In this document: positions 7,863-16,205 of the stretch, in pieces | Layout: each line of letters begins with the position of its first letter | How positions within the stretch are numbered: position 1 is the first letter of the stretch | Source of the DNA: Gammaproteobacteria bacterium UBA4421 | GTDB taxonomy: Bacteria > Pseudomonadota > Gammaproteobacteria > Pseudomonadales > Azotimanducaceae | DNA: 64,000 nt | Assembly (NCBI GenBank): GCA_002389675.1 | Contig: DGQF01000022.1 | Coordinates: 53,415-117,414 of the forward strand | Direction of reading: 5' to 3' | The notes under the pieces: model-generated | The model's input: the letters and a program-made list of their open reading frames with translations, nothing else | Told to the model about the DNA's origin: nothing | Database searches by the model: none | Made by a program: the position numbers and the translations under genes

Positions 7863-9269
7863 ATGCGCTTGCGGGGAGAGATTATCATCAGGTTGCTCAC
7901 GCCTTGGACCCAGCTCAAACGCCGATGCTCAGCAGCGGGTGCTTGCCTATTGTTGGTTTCGACAATGACTCACGCTGAAGAAAGTGAAATCCAGAACCAA
8001 GCGCCCTCCACGCCGAATACCTCTGCCGGTACCGTGGATGAGTTCAAGGCAAACGGCAGCGTCGCCCTGGGCACCGAATTCGACTTTCTCGAGCAGCAAA
8101 TCTTTCGCGGCGAGGCAGCTAACGCGCAGAACACTTTAGAGACGACCATTGCCCAAATTTCCGCACTCAAACATCGATATCACGAAGATCTGCTCGTACC
8201 GCTGGCACTGCTTGGCGACGCGCTCATGGTTCAAGGGCAAGTTGATGCCGCAATAGACCGCTATGTGCGCGCCCGCCACATCGCGCGGGTCAGCTACGGT
8301 TTATTCAGTCAACGCCAACTGCCCCTCGTATATCGCGAAGCCGACGCTTACCGCAGGATAGAAGATTTCCAGTCCAGCGCTAAGCGCGAGGAGTACGCCT
8401 ATGATGTGAGCCGCAAAGCGCTTGGAGATTCAAACCCAGATCTGATACCGGCCACCATGCGGCTCGCCAATTTCTATCTTGAGACATTCAACTACTTCTC
8501 AGCGCGCGAGATGTTCAATCGGGCAATGATCATCCGCGACCAAAACGGCTTACAATTTGAACCAGCGGCCATTCCTGCATTAAAAGGCATTGCAATAACC
8601 CACCGGCTGGAAAAGTTTCCACTATTTTATGTCTCTTCAAGAAATGCCAACCCGGATAACGCGCCGATCTCGCAAACATCCACCCTGGACCGGCAGCAGG
8701 TGACGTTCAATAATTTTCCAGCTGGCGAGAAAGCACTTCAACGCATCGTCGAAATCAGACGCCGCCAAGACCCCCAAGACCCTTTGGCTACCCGCAACGC
8801 AATAATTGAGCTCGCCGATTGGCATCTGATGTTTGGGCGCACAAGCCCGGCTCATACCCTCTACACTTACGTTTACGAACAAATGTTGGCGTTGGATGAG
8901 GACCCCGCGCTTTTCTTTGCTGAACCCTACTTGCTTTACATGCCCAAGCCTGAAGACCCTCAACCCAAAAACGATCAAACCCCAGAGCAAGCCGCTACAG
9001 GGTATATCGAACTTGGATTTGATGTTGCAACAAATGGTCGGATAAGAGCGCTCACCACGTTGACGTCATACCCACCCAAACTGATGGATTTCAAAGTCCG
9101 CCGAAGTCTGCGAATGGCAATTTATAGGCCATCTTTAGTTGCGGGCCTGCCGGTCAAAGCGGAAAATCGCACCTATACCCACGAATTCAAATTTTACCCC
9201 CAATCACCGCCAACACAGACCGCCGCACCGAGTACGCCGGTCGATGAAATCACCGAGGTTCAAGAATGA
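7863..9269 (+). CDS. Secreted TPR protein with TonB C-terminal-like domain
   Basis: First gene of the 13-kb cluster; 468 residues. The N-terminus has a long basic n-region and a hydrophobic stretch ending CLLLVSTMTHA, predicted to be cleaved before EES, so the protein is probably periplasmic. Residues about 85-240 hold TPR-like helical repeats. Residues about 379-447 (GYIELGFDVATNGRIRA, then YPPKLMDFKVRRSLR and AIYRPSLVAGLPV) match the pattern of a TonB C-terminal domain, including the xxYxPxxxxGxPV strand. It has no TonB-type membrane anchor. The start is uncertain: ATG 7863 is used, but a TTG at 7893 lies 12 bases after GGGGAGAG. Its stop overlaps the next start. Confidence 0.75.
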   Translation: MRLRGEIIIRLLTPWTQLKRRCSAAGACLLLVSTMTHAEESEIQNQAPSTPNTSAGTVDEFKANGSVALGTEFDFLEQQIFRGEAANAQNTLETTIAQISALKHRYHEDLLVPLALLGDALMVQGQVDAAIDRYVRARHIARVSYGLFSQRQLPLVYREADAYRRIEDFQSSAKREEYAYDVSRKALGDSNPDLIPATMRLANFYLETFNYFSAREMFNRAMIIRDQNGLQFEPAAIPALKGIAITHRLEKFPLFYVSSRNANPDNAPISQTSTLDRQQVTFNNFPAGEKALQRIVEIRRRQDPQDPLATRNAIIELADWHLMFGRTSPAHTLYTYVYEQMLALDEDPALFFAEPYLLYMPKPEDPQPKNDQTPEQAATGYIELGFDVATNGRIRALTTLTSYPPKLMDFKVRRSLRMAIYRPSLVAGLPVKAENRTYTHEFKFYPQSPPTQTAAPSTPVDEITEVQE

Positions 9270-10189
9270 TTTTTTTTACCCGGCGTGGCATGGCCATGCT
9301 AGCACTCACGGCTTGTGTGGCTTGCGCACCCATCACCCCCTTACCCGGTGGCAGCACCTCCACCAGCAGTCCGTCTTCTTCGTCGTCAACTTCTTCCCCC
9401 TCTTCTTCCCCGCCAGCCGGAGGGGCCAGCGGCGGATCTGCCGGAAGTACATCAGGACAACAAGGTTCTTCCTCCAGCAGTTCCTCTGGCAGCAGTGGAT
9501 CTAGCACCGGAGGTGGCTCGTCCGGTGCAGGCGCTGGCGGAACCAACACCCTGCCCGGAGGCAATCCAGCACCCGGCGGCAGCCCCGGAGACCCCGGCGG
9601 AGCAGGCGACAGCGGCAACAACGACAACGCTGGTGACCAGGACCCAAGTTGGGATATCCCAGAGGAAAACGGTGCTCAAGGAGGATGGCAGACCAGCAAT
9701 GAATTACCCGCGGGTGATCAATCTAGCGCCGGCAGCCCATCCGAAGACGCAACTGCCAAAGGCTCCGCGGGCGGTGAAGGTGGTGGTATGGACAACACCC
9801 AAGACAGCGGCTCCGAGGCGGAACTACGCGGTGCACTAAAAGACTTGGACGGCGAAATCCTCGCTGAGCGCGAGATCATCAAAGACCATACAGCTTCTGG
9901 AAGCGCCCGTGCTGCACCTAACCCTACCGATCTGCCGACAGGCCCAACCAGCAGCAGCGATTCCGCGGGTGCAGGTTCGCAACAGGCGAGTATACCAACA
10001 CCGAAAAGAGCCATGCCGCCAACGCCTGCGCCACCGCGAAGGCATGCGGGAGATATACCAAAAAATATTCCGGATGCTCGCGACGATGACATCATTGCCC
10101 GCCAACTGCGCGAAGCGGCAATGCAAGAAGAAGATCCCGAATTAAGAGAAAAACTTTGGCAGGAATATACCAAATATAAAAATGGCTAA
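9266..10189 (+). CDS. Ser/Gly-rich lipoprotein of the proton-channel/vWA operon
   Basis: 307-residue predicted lipoprotein. The N-terminus reads MIFFTRRGMAMLALTAC, with a lipobox LTAC (acceptor Cys17) and a twin arginine that makes Tat export conceivable. Residues about 30-125 are almost only Ser, Gly, Thr, Pro and Ala, so a flexible disordered tether is expected. A short acidic/helical segment follows around residue 185-215, then a Pro-rich stretch and a charged C-terminal helix beginning DDDIIARQLREAA. No enzymatic domain is recognised. Its ATG overlaps the previous stop (ATGA) and its end overlaps the next gene by eight bases. The charged C-terminal helix may dock onto a partner from the operon; this is inference. 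Confidence 0.7.
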   Translation: MIFFTRRGMAMLALTACVACAPITPLPGGSTSTSSPSSSSSTSSPSSSPPAGGASGGSAGSTSGQQGSSSSSSSGSSGSSTGGGSSGAGAGGTNTLPGGNPAPGGSPGDPGGAGDSGNNDNAGDQDPSWDIPEENGAQGGWQTSNELPAGDQSSAGSPSEDATAKGSAGGEGGGMDNTQDSGSEAELRGALKDLDGEILAEREIIKDHTASGSARAAPNPTDLPTGPTSSSDSAGAGSQQASIPTPKRAMPPTPAPPRRHAGDIPKNIPDARDDDIIARQLREAAMQEEDPELREKLWQEYTKYKNG

Positions 10190-11465
10190 TGAACACACCC
10201 CAAGTATGCAGACCGTCGTGACGCGCGGGACCCCACATACATTACGTGCACTAACCATAATTGGCGCACTTGCCTTGGTCTGTGGTTGTGTCAGCCAGAC
10301 CACACGCGTGGTCGACATGACACCACCCCAAGTGACAGATCGCTATCTTGCGGAAAATGAACTCCTTGATATTGGCATCGCCATTTTCGACGCTAACGTG
10401 CCCGACGATTACGATCAGCGCATCGAGGAAATCATCATGCCTGAGGTGCGTCGAGCAGAATCACAGCATGTGCCTTACTTCGCGAAAAACCTCTTGCAGT
10501 CGACTGGCAATTGGGGCGCAGTGCGCGTCATTCCGCGGCCGACGCACGCGGTAGACGTCATCGTCACCGGGAAGATCCTTCACTCCAACGGCGAAAGCAT
10601 GGGCATCGAGGCCACCGTGACTGATGCAACGGGCAAGATTTGGTTTACTAAAACCTATGAGGCACTCGCCAGCAAATATGCCTATGAACCCTCCATGCCC
10701 GAAACTATTGATGCATTTCAATCTATTTATAAACGTCTTGCCAACGACATGCTGGCCTATCGACAAACCCTAGATAAGACCAAAATCCAAGCCATAAGAA
10801 CAACTGCCGAACTGAAATTTGCACGCGAATTTTCCGCAGAGGCCTTTGCCGATCATATTGTTGAACAGTCACCTGGGAAATTTGAAATCACTCGCCTACC
10901 CGCCCAAAACGACCCCATGCTCAAACGCGTACAGCGCGTGCGCGAGCGCGAATATTTATTTATCGACACTCTGGATGAGTATTATGCAAATTTCCACAGA
11001 CAGATGTATCCAGCCTATCAAGATTGGCGGCGGGCCAGCTATGACCAAGCCATAGCCTACAAAGCGCTGCAAGCGCAGGCACGTGAGCGCACGATCGGGG
11101 GCACGATTGCGATCATCGGCGGCGTCGCCTCGATCTACGAAAGCAGCGACGCATACGTCGATGCGAGCGGCATTGTCGGCGTTGTTGCCGGCGCAACATT
11201 GCTTACCAGTGCAGTCAGCAAACGCAATGAGGCCGAGCAACAGGCTGAGCGCCTGCGCGAATTAGGCAGCGCTGCAGAAGCCGAATTGGTTCCCACCACC
11301 ATCGAACTAGAGAATCAAACGTTGCGCTTGCAAGGGAATGTTGACGAGCAGTACGATGAATTAAAAGCGATACTGCGTCAGGTATATTTCGAAGATCTCG
11401 GGCTTGAAATAGAAGACACAACAGCGCAGACACCGGCGAACCCAAGCACAACCACGACCCCTTAA
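10182..11465 (+). CDS. Lipoprotein with CsgG/LpoB-like N-terminal region
   Basis: 427-residue predicted outer-membrane lipoprotein. A hydrophobic segment ends in LVCGC with the lipidated cysteine around residue 36. The following part (LLDIGIAIFDANVP, then NWGAVRVIPRPT, ADVIVTGKI-like strand, ATVTDATGKIWFTKTYE) alternates strands and helices in the way of CsgG/LpoB-type lipoproteins; that resemblance is my inference. Residues about 290-350 contain a Gly/Ala-rich segment GGTIAIIGGVASIY and AGATLL that could be membrane-active, followed by a charged coiled helix. The first ATG overlaps the upstream gene; ATG 10206 is an alternative. No function is known to me. Confidence 0.68.
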   Translation: MANEHTPSMQTVVTRGTPHTLRALTIIGALALVCGCVSQTTRVVDMTPPQVTDRYLAENELLDIGIAIFDANVPDDYDQRIEEIIMPEVRRAESQHVPYFAKNLLQSTGNWGAVRVIPRPTHAVDVIVTGKILHSNGESMGIEATVTDATGKIWFTKTYEALASKYAYEPSMPETIDAFQSIYKRLANDMLAYRQTLDKTKIQAIRTTAELKFAREFSAEAFADHIVEQSPGKFEITRLPAQNDPMLKRVQRVREREYLFIDTLDEYYANFHRQMYPAYQDWRRASYDQAIAYKALQAQARERTIGGTIAIIGGVASIYESSDAYVDASGIVGVVAGATLLTSAVSKRNEAEQQAERLRELGSAAEAELVPTTIELENQTLRLQGNVDEQYDELKAILRQVYFEDLGLEIEDTTAQTPANPSTTTTP

Positions 11466-11474
11466 ACGCAGACC

Positions 11475-13001
11475 ATGTCCAACGACACCCCCGAAACCAT
11501 AGAAGCGCAACCCGCGCCCCTGTCTCACCTTGCGACAGCCGGGCAAAATCCGGCTTTTTATCGCCGGCTTGAATGGCGAAGCATAGCAGTGCTTCTACTG
11601 GTCGTTGCGGCGCTAATCGCGCTGGTTGTTGGCCCATCACTGTTGTCTTCGGATCAACCAGCACAACCAGCAGCGGCGGCGCCCCAGCCGTCCGAGCAAG
11701 ATTCGCCTATGGCGCAATCAACGCCAGCATCTAGCAGCCAACTACCGCCTTTCGCCCAAGCGCAGAAAGCCAAAGCACGCACGACAGCGCAAGCTTCATT
11801 GACGCGATTTGTGGAACTACAAATCCAACTGGAGGAGACCCTTAAAGTTGACAGCTGGGCTGCAGATGAACTGGCTGCGGCCCTCTCCACCGCCAAATCT
11901 GGAGATCAGGCATTCCTTGACGAGGAATATCAGTCGGCCCTGAATACTTACCACCAAGCGACTGAACAGCTCAGCGCAATTTTACAGCTCGGCGACGAGA
12001 AATTTCGGGCACGCCTGGATCTGGCAGCGAAAGCCATCGAAAATTTTGCCCCCGAGGCGGCCCTAGAAGCCGCAGAAGCGGCTTTAGTCATCAAACCAGA
12101 TAATAAAGAGGCGCAACTAATCTACCAGCGCGCTTCACGTTTGCCCGAGATCATCAGTCTGCTTAGAACTGCCAAAAATCATGAACTTAGCCAGCGTTTT
12201 GAACAAGCTCAAGCCACCTATGCGGCGATTGGTAACCTGGATCCATTAACTGCGAATCTAGCTGCGCTTGTGAACGCAGCGCGCGCTAATCAATCGATGC
12301 AAGACCTCAACCGTTTGATCAGCGATGCCTTTAGCCAATTGAATCAAGGCAATTTCAACAAGGCCAAAGCTTTTTTCGATCAAGCGCTGGCCATCGAGCC
12401 AGAAAACCCCATCGCCAAGGGCGGACTAGAGCAGGTAGCCCAACAATATGAACTCAATCTAATTGCGCAGCACCAAACTCAAGCCGAGGCAGCGATAGCC
12501 GCTGAACAATGGCAAATTGCGATGACCGCGTATCAAGCAGTTCTCGATCTTGATGCTAACGTTCAGTTTGCTCTCAACGGCATCAACGCAGCGAGCGTTC
12601 ATCTGCGCACACAACAGGTGTTGGATAAGATCACAGCTGAACCTCAAAAGCTGTCTTCCGAGAAACTTTTTCTACAGGCAGAAACGATATTGCAAGATGC
12701 CCAAACACTGCCGCACGCCGGCCCAACGATGAATCGCAGCATACAAGAGGTTAGCGTCCTGCTATCGCAATACAGAGACCCTGTGGAGGTTGTGTTGCGC
12801 TCGGATAACGCCACAGAAATTATCATGTCAAATATTGGCCGACTGGGCACCTTTGAGCGTAAAACTTTAACCCTGCGACCCGGGCAATACACCATCCGCG
12901 GCAGTCAAGCAGGCTGCCGCGACATCTTCATCAACGTCCAGGTGCTGCCAGGGATCGAACCCTTGAACCTCTATTGCACTGAAACCATCAACCTTAATTG
13001 A
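11475..13001 (+). CDS. Membrane-anchored TPR protein of the proton-channel/vWA operon
   Basis: 508 residues with one N-terminal transmembrane helix at about 36-56 (IAVLLLVVAALIALVVG) and a large periplasmic part. A Pro/Ala/Ser linker follows the helix. Residues about 110-420 are TPR-like repeats; the clearest copy is FNKAKAFFDQALAIEPENPIA. The last 80 residues form a separate beta-rich module (VEVVLRSDNATEIIM, RLGTFERKTLTLRPGQYTI) with two cysteines, AGCRD and LYCTE, that could form a disulfide. This C-terminal module recalls the PEGA-like strands of the next gene product. It is likely a scaffold joining inner-membrane and periplasmic parts of the complex. Confidence 0.72.
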   Translation: MSNDTPETIEAQPAPLSHLATAGQNPAFYRRLEWRSIAVLLLVVAALIALVVGPSLLSSDQPAQPAAAAPQPSEQDSPMAQSTPASSSQLPPFAQAQKAKARTTAQASLTRFVELQIQLEETLKVDSWAADELAAALSTAKSGDQAFLDEEYQSALNTYHQATEQLSAILQLGDEKFRARLDLAAKAIENFAPEAALEAAEAALVIKPDNKEAQLIYQRASRLPEIISLLRTAKNHELSQRFEQAQATYAAIGNLDPLTANLAALVNAARANQSMQDLNRLISDAFSQLNQGNFNKAKAFFDQALAIEPENPIAKGGLEQVAQQYELNLIAQHQTQAEAAIAAEQWQIAMTAYQAVLDLDANVQFALNGINAASVHLRTQQVLDKITAEPQKLSSEKLFLQAETILQDAQTLPHAGPTMNRSIQEVSVLLSQYRDPVEVVLRSDNATEIIMSNIGRLGTFERKTLTLRPGQYTIRGSQAGCRDIFINVQVLPGIEPLNLYCTETINLN

Positions 13002-13005
13002 AGCC

Positions 13006-15069
13006 ATGCCGCCCAACCCCAGCAATAACCTCGACATTCAAGCAACCCAATTTTCGCCAAGCGATGACTCGGGTAAGGGGCAAAAATTTTCCAAAAGGCA
13101 GATTGTTCTTGGCCTGCTGAGCGCTTTTGTTATCGCCACTCTATGGTTTTTATTCACGTCAAAGAGTGTACAAATCCGGCTCTCGCCCGCCGCTCAAAGC
13201 GTCAGTATCAGCGGCGGTTTTTCCATCGCGCTGGGCGGCATTTATCTCCTGCGGCAAGGCAGCTATAAAATAGAAGCTGTCAGTGAATTGCACGAACCGT
13301 TGGAGATGCACTTCGATGTTGACGAGCGTCGCAATCAGTTGGTGGAATTCCAGTTCACCCCGTTGCCCGGCTTTATGACATTTACCATTGCACCCGAAGA
13401 TGCCCACGTAGATATCAATGGAGTCAGAGCAAACATCAGTGGACCGCTGACGCTGGCGGCCGGGCCGCAAGCCGTGACGATAGCCCACCCGCGATATCAG
13501 ACCTGGCAGGAGACCGTAAATATCACGGGCAAAAAAATACATCAGACGCTCACGGTCGACCTTGCCCCCAACTGGGCTGAGGTGGGGGTCACCAGCACGC
13601 CATCAGGCGCAGAAATTTTCATCGACGGTGAGGCAACCGGCCAGTCCACGCCCAGTGTCATTGAGGCACTCGCTGGGGAACGCGAGATCAGCCTCGCTTT
13701 ACCTGGCCACAAAACCCACCGCCAACGAATCCTCGCGCAAGCAGGTCTACCAATGAAACTTGCACCGATCTCACTCGTTCAGGCTGATGCGCAACTCAAG
13801 CTAACCAGCTCACCGAGCGGGGCCGGCATTACCGTCAATGGCCAGTTCATGGGGTCAACGCCGACCCAACTGGATGTTAAATCCGCACAAGAACTCAACG
13901 TCTCGGTCATTTTGAACGGCTACGCTAACTTCAACCAAACACTGCAACTCAACCGCGGGCAAGCCCAATCTCTGCACGCGGATTTGCAACAGCTTGAAGG
14001 CGCCGTAGTGATCCGAACACAACCAACGGATGCATGGCTTACCGTGGACAACCAGCTTCGAGGCGCCGCCAATCAAACGTTGAACTTACCTATCCGCGCG
14101 CACCAAATCGCCATTGGCTTAGAAGGATATGCAGGCTATAGCCAAACCATTACACCCAAAGTCGGTTTGACCCAAGAAATTAAAGTAAAGCTGCTGACGC
14201 TAGCCGAGGCTCGACTCAAGGCGCTCAAGCCCACTATCTCAAGCTTTGCCGGGCAAAACCTCAAACTTTTTCAACCGGGAGAGTTCACCATGGGTGCATC
14301 TCGGCGCGAACCTGGTCGCCGCGCCAATGAAACTTTGCGCACCGTGTCGATGTCTAAACTTTTCTACATGAGCACCCATGAGGTCACCAATGGCCAATTT
14401 CGGCAATATGCCGCGGGACACGATTCCGGCGCTTTTGAAACCGTTAGTCTCAATGAAGACACCATGCCTGTCACGTCTGTGAGCTGGCACGAAGCGGCAG
14501 CATACTGCAACTGGCTATCAGTGAAAGACCAACTGCCAGAGTTCTACAACATAGAATATGGCAAAGTGAAGAGCATCAATTCAGGTGCTATCGGCTACCG
14601 CTTACCTACCGAAGCCGAATGGGCTTGGGCGGCCCGGACTTGGCCCGCGGCATCGAACCCATCAGATCAGACAAACACTGCGCTGCGCTTTCCTTGGGGT
14701 GACAACCTGCCCCCGCCCGACCGGCACGGCAACTACGCGGACCGTGCTGCGTCGCGATTGGTTGGACGAGTCATTTTCGGCTATAACGACAACCAAACGG
14801 CGGCTGCGCCCGTCGGCACCTTTAAACCCAACCAGCGCGGCTTATTCGACCTCGGCGGCAACGTCGCCGAATGGACCCATGATTTCTACCATATCCCCAG
14901 CAACGAGCCCGTCACAGATCCCATAGGACCCGCGACGGGAGAATATCACGTCATGCGAGGGTCGAGCTGGATGCACGGCACCGTCACCGAATTACGTTAC
15001 TCTTTTCGTGACTATGGCATTACCGGGCGTCAGGATGTGGGCTTTAGAATTGCCCGGTACGCAGAATGA
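13006..15069 (+). CDS. PEGA-repeat protein with catalytically degenerate formylglycine-generating-enzyme (FGE-sulfatase) domain
   Basis: 687 residues: a transmembrane helix at about 33-48, then four PEGA-type beta repeats starting near 125, 192, 266 and 334 (for example TSTPSGAEIFIDGE and TSSPSGAGITVNGQ), then a full FGE-sulfatase domain from about 418 to the end (FTMGASRREPG, VTSVSWHEAAAYCNWLS, YRLPTEAEWAWAAR, GLFDLGGNVAEWTHDFY, DVGFRIAR). In true FGE the two copper-binding catalytic cysteines follow the GGS-Y-M segment; here RGSSWMHGTVTELRY puts His657 and Glu662 in those places. The domain is therefore probably a binding module rather than an oxidase. Its gene overlaps the next by four bases. 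Confidence 0.85.
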   Translation: MPPNPSNNLDIQATQFSPSDDSGKGQKFSKRQIVLGLLSAFVIATLWFLFTSKSVQIRLSPAAQSVSISGGFSIALGGIYLLRQGSYKIEAVSELHEPLEMHFDVDERRNQLVEFQFTPLPGFMTFTIAPEDAHVDINGVRANISGPLTLAAGPQAVTIAHPRYQTWQETVNITGKKIHQTLTVDLAPNWAEVGVTSTPSGAEIFIDGEATGQSTPSVIEALAGEREISLALPGHKTHRQRILAQAGLPMKLAPISLVQADAQLKLTSSPSGAGITVNGQFMGSTPTQLDVKSAQELNVSVILNGYANFNQTLQLNRGQAQSLHADLQQLEGAVVIRTQPTDAWLTVDNQLRGAANQTLNLPIRAHQIAIGLEGYAGYSQTITPKVGLTQEIKVKLLTLAEARLKALKPTISSFAGQNLKLFQPGEFTMGASRREPGRRANETLRTVSMSKLFYMSTHEVTNGQFRQYAAGHDSGAFETVSLNEDTMPVTSVSWHEAAAYCNWLSVKDQLPEFYNIEYGKVKSINSGAIGYRLPTEAEWAWAARTWPAASNPSDQTNTALRFPWGDNLPPPDRHGNYADRAASRLVGRVIFGYNDNQTAAAPVGTFKPNQRGLFDLGGNVAEWTHDFYHIPSNEPVTDPIGPATGEYHVMRGSSWMHGTVTELRYSFRDYGITGRQDVGFRIARYAE

Positions 15070-15380
15070 CAACAGTCACCGCCACTGAGACCCAAGATAT
15101 CCTGTCCAGAATCAGAGGATATCTTGTGCTCGCTGTGATGTTGATTGTGTTGGGCATCAGTCCAGCCCTAACAGCCGCTGCCGCGGACTCGCCCGCCACG
15201 CAACAACAGCCTAGCCAAAGCGGCGAGAAAACAACTGATCAAAATGCAAATCCGCCACCGGCGAGCCCTCAGGTCAAACCACCGGTAAAATCAAAACCCC
15301 TTACAAAGGACGATAAAGTATTTATCCCCAGCGAAGAAATATCTGAAGATTTTGCAGTCTCATTTCCAGTGGATATTTAA
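15066..15380 (+). CDS. Small secreted proline-rich protein
   Basis: 104 residues. A hydrophobic segment (YLVLAVMLIVLGISPALT) followed by AAAADS looks like a cleavable signal peptide or an anchor. The middle is rich in Gln, Pro and Lys and probably disordered. The last 23 residues, starting DDKVFIPSEEISED and ending AVSFPVDI, are the only part that looks ordered and constrained, so this tail is the likely contact site with a partner. The gene overlaps the PEGA-FGE gene by four bases and lies 19 bases before the proton-channel gene, which supports a joint role. No family is recognised. Confidence 0.65.
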   Translation: MTTVTATETQDILSRIRGYLVLAVMLIVLGISPALTAAAADSPATQQQPSQSGEKTTDQNANPPPASPQVKPPVKSKPLTKDDKVFIPSEEISEDFAVSFPVDI

Positions 15381-15399
15381 GCCTAGGCAACTCAAAACC

Positions 15400-16203
15400 A
15401 TGAAAAAACAACTTCCCTTCGAATTAATCTATCAAGTGGGTGCTCTGATCATCAGCATCATTATTGTTCACCTAGTTTACGTGACCGTAATAAGACCTAA
15501 TGCGGACGCCATTTTACAGCAGCAAGCTGAACTTGCGGCAAGCGGCGAACCGTTTGTACAGGATCGCTCACTCTATGTTGTGCTGCGAGACTATGAGCAA
15601 GAGTCTTGTTTCATATTGATGTTTTGGGCCGTTGCCATTATGGGACTTAAAGGGCGCGCTGCATTAGCCGAACGCAGCTTGCTCAACCACGACTTCGTAC
15701 CTATCAGCGAGGGAATGAGTATTCTTCCTGAGGACACCCGTGAATACACACGCGCACTTCAAGCGCTACCCGCCCAGGATAGAGTTTCTTTATTACCTCG
15801 TGCCTTACTCGCCGCTCTTCACCGTTTCTCCTCTACCCGCAATGTGCAAGATGTCTCCGAGGCCGTCAAATCCGTCTGCGATGCTGAATCGGACCGGCTC
15901 GACAGCGAACTTTCAATGGTTCGCTACATTGCGTGGGCGATTCCCTCAATTGGCTTCATAGGCACAGTACGCGGCATCGGAGAGGCACTAGGACAAGCAT
16001 ATAGAGCGGTCGAAGGCGATATTGCAGGGGTCACCACCAGTCTCGGCGTCGCCTTCAACTCAACGTTCATCGCTCTTGTCATTAGCATTGTTCTGATGTT
16101 TTTGATGCATCAACTGCAACTGATTCAAGAGCGCCTAGTATTAGACACTCACGCTTACTGTGATCAGGGGCTACTGCGCCATATGCAGGTCAGGCGCTCC
16201 TGA
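15400..16203 (+). CDS. MotA/TolQ/ExbB-type proton channel protein
   Basis: 267-residue inner-membrane protein. Predicted transmembrane segments lie at about 10-31, 67-84, 176-195 and 216-238. The last two carry the family signature: AIPSIGFIGTVRGIGEAL and TSLGVAFNSTFIALVISI, equivalent to the pore-lining helices of ExbB and TolQ. A cytoplasmic helical loop of about 90 residues lies between helices 2 and 3. Such proteins form pentamers around two copies of an ExbD/TolR/MotB-type subunit and couple proton flow to motion; the likely partners are the two vWA proteins at 17401 and 18489. An upstream in-frame ATG at 15352 is inside the previous gene, so 15400 is used. Confidence 0.9.
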   Translation: MKKQLPFELIYQVGALIISIIIVHLVYVTVIRPNADAILQQQAELAASGEPFVQDRSLYVVLRDYEQESCFILMFWAVAIMGLKGRAALAERSLLNHDFVPISEGMSILPEDTREYTRALQALPAQDRVSLLPRALLAALHRFSSTRNVQDVSEAVKSVCDAESDRLDSELSMVRYIAWAIPSIGFIGTVRGIGEALGQAYRAVEGDIAGVTTSLGVAFNSTFIALVISIVLMFLMHQLQLIQERLVLDTHAYCDQGLLRHMQVRRS

Positions 16204-16205
16204 TA

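Noticed and set aside
9380..9620. Repetitive-looking stretch considered as a tandem repeat or CRISPR
   Set aside because: It is low-complexity Ser/Gly/Pro coding sequence inside an intact frame; there are no fixed-length repeats and unique spacers.
9250..9627. Minus-strand proline-rich frame opposite the Ser/Gly-rich lipoprotein
   Set aside because: Its composition is the mirror of the GC-rich Ser/Gly codons on the other strand; the plus-strand frame has the lipobox and operon overlaps.
9718..10173. Minus-strand frame of 151 codons
   Set aside because: Shadow of the lipoprotein gene, no ribosome site, no motif.
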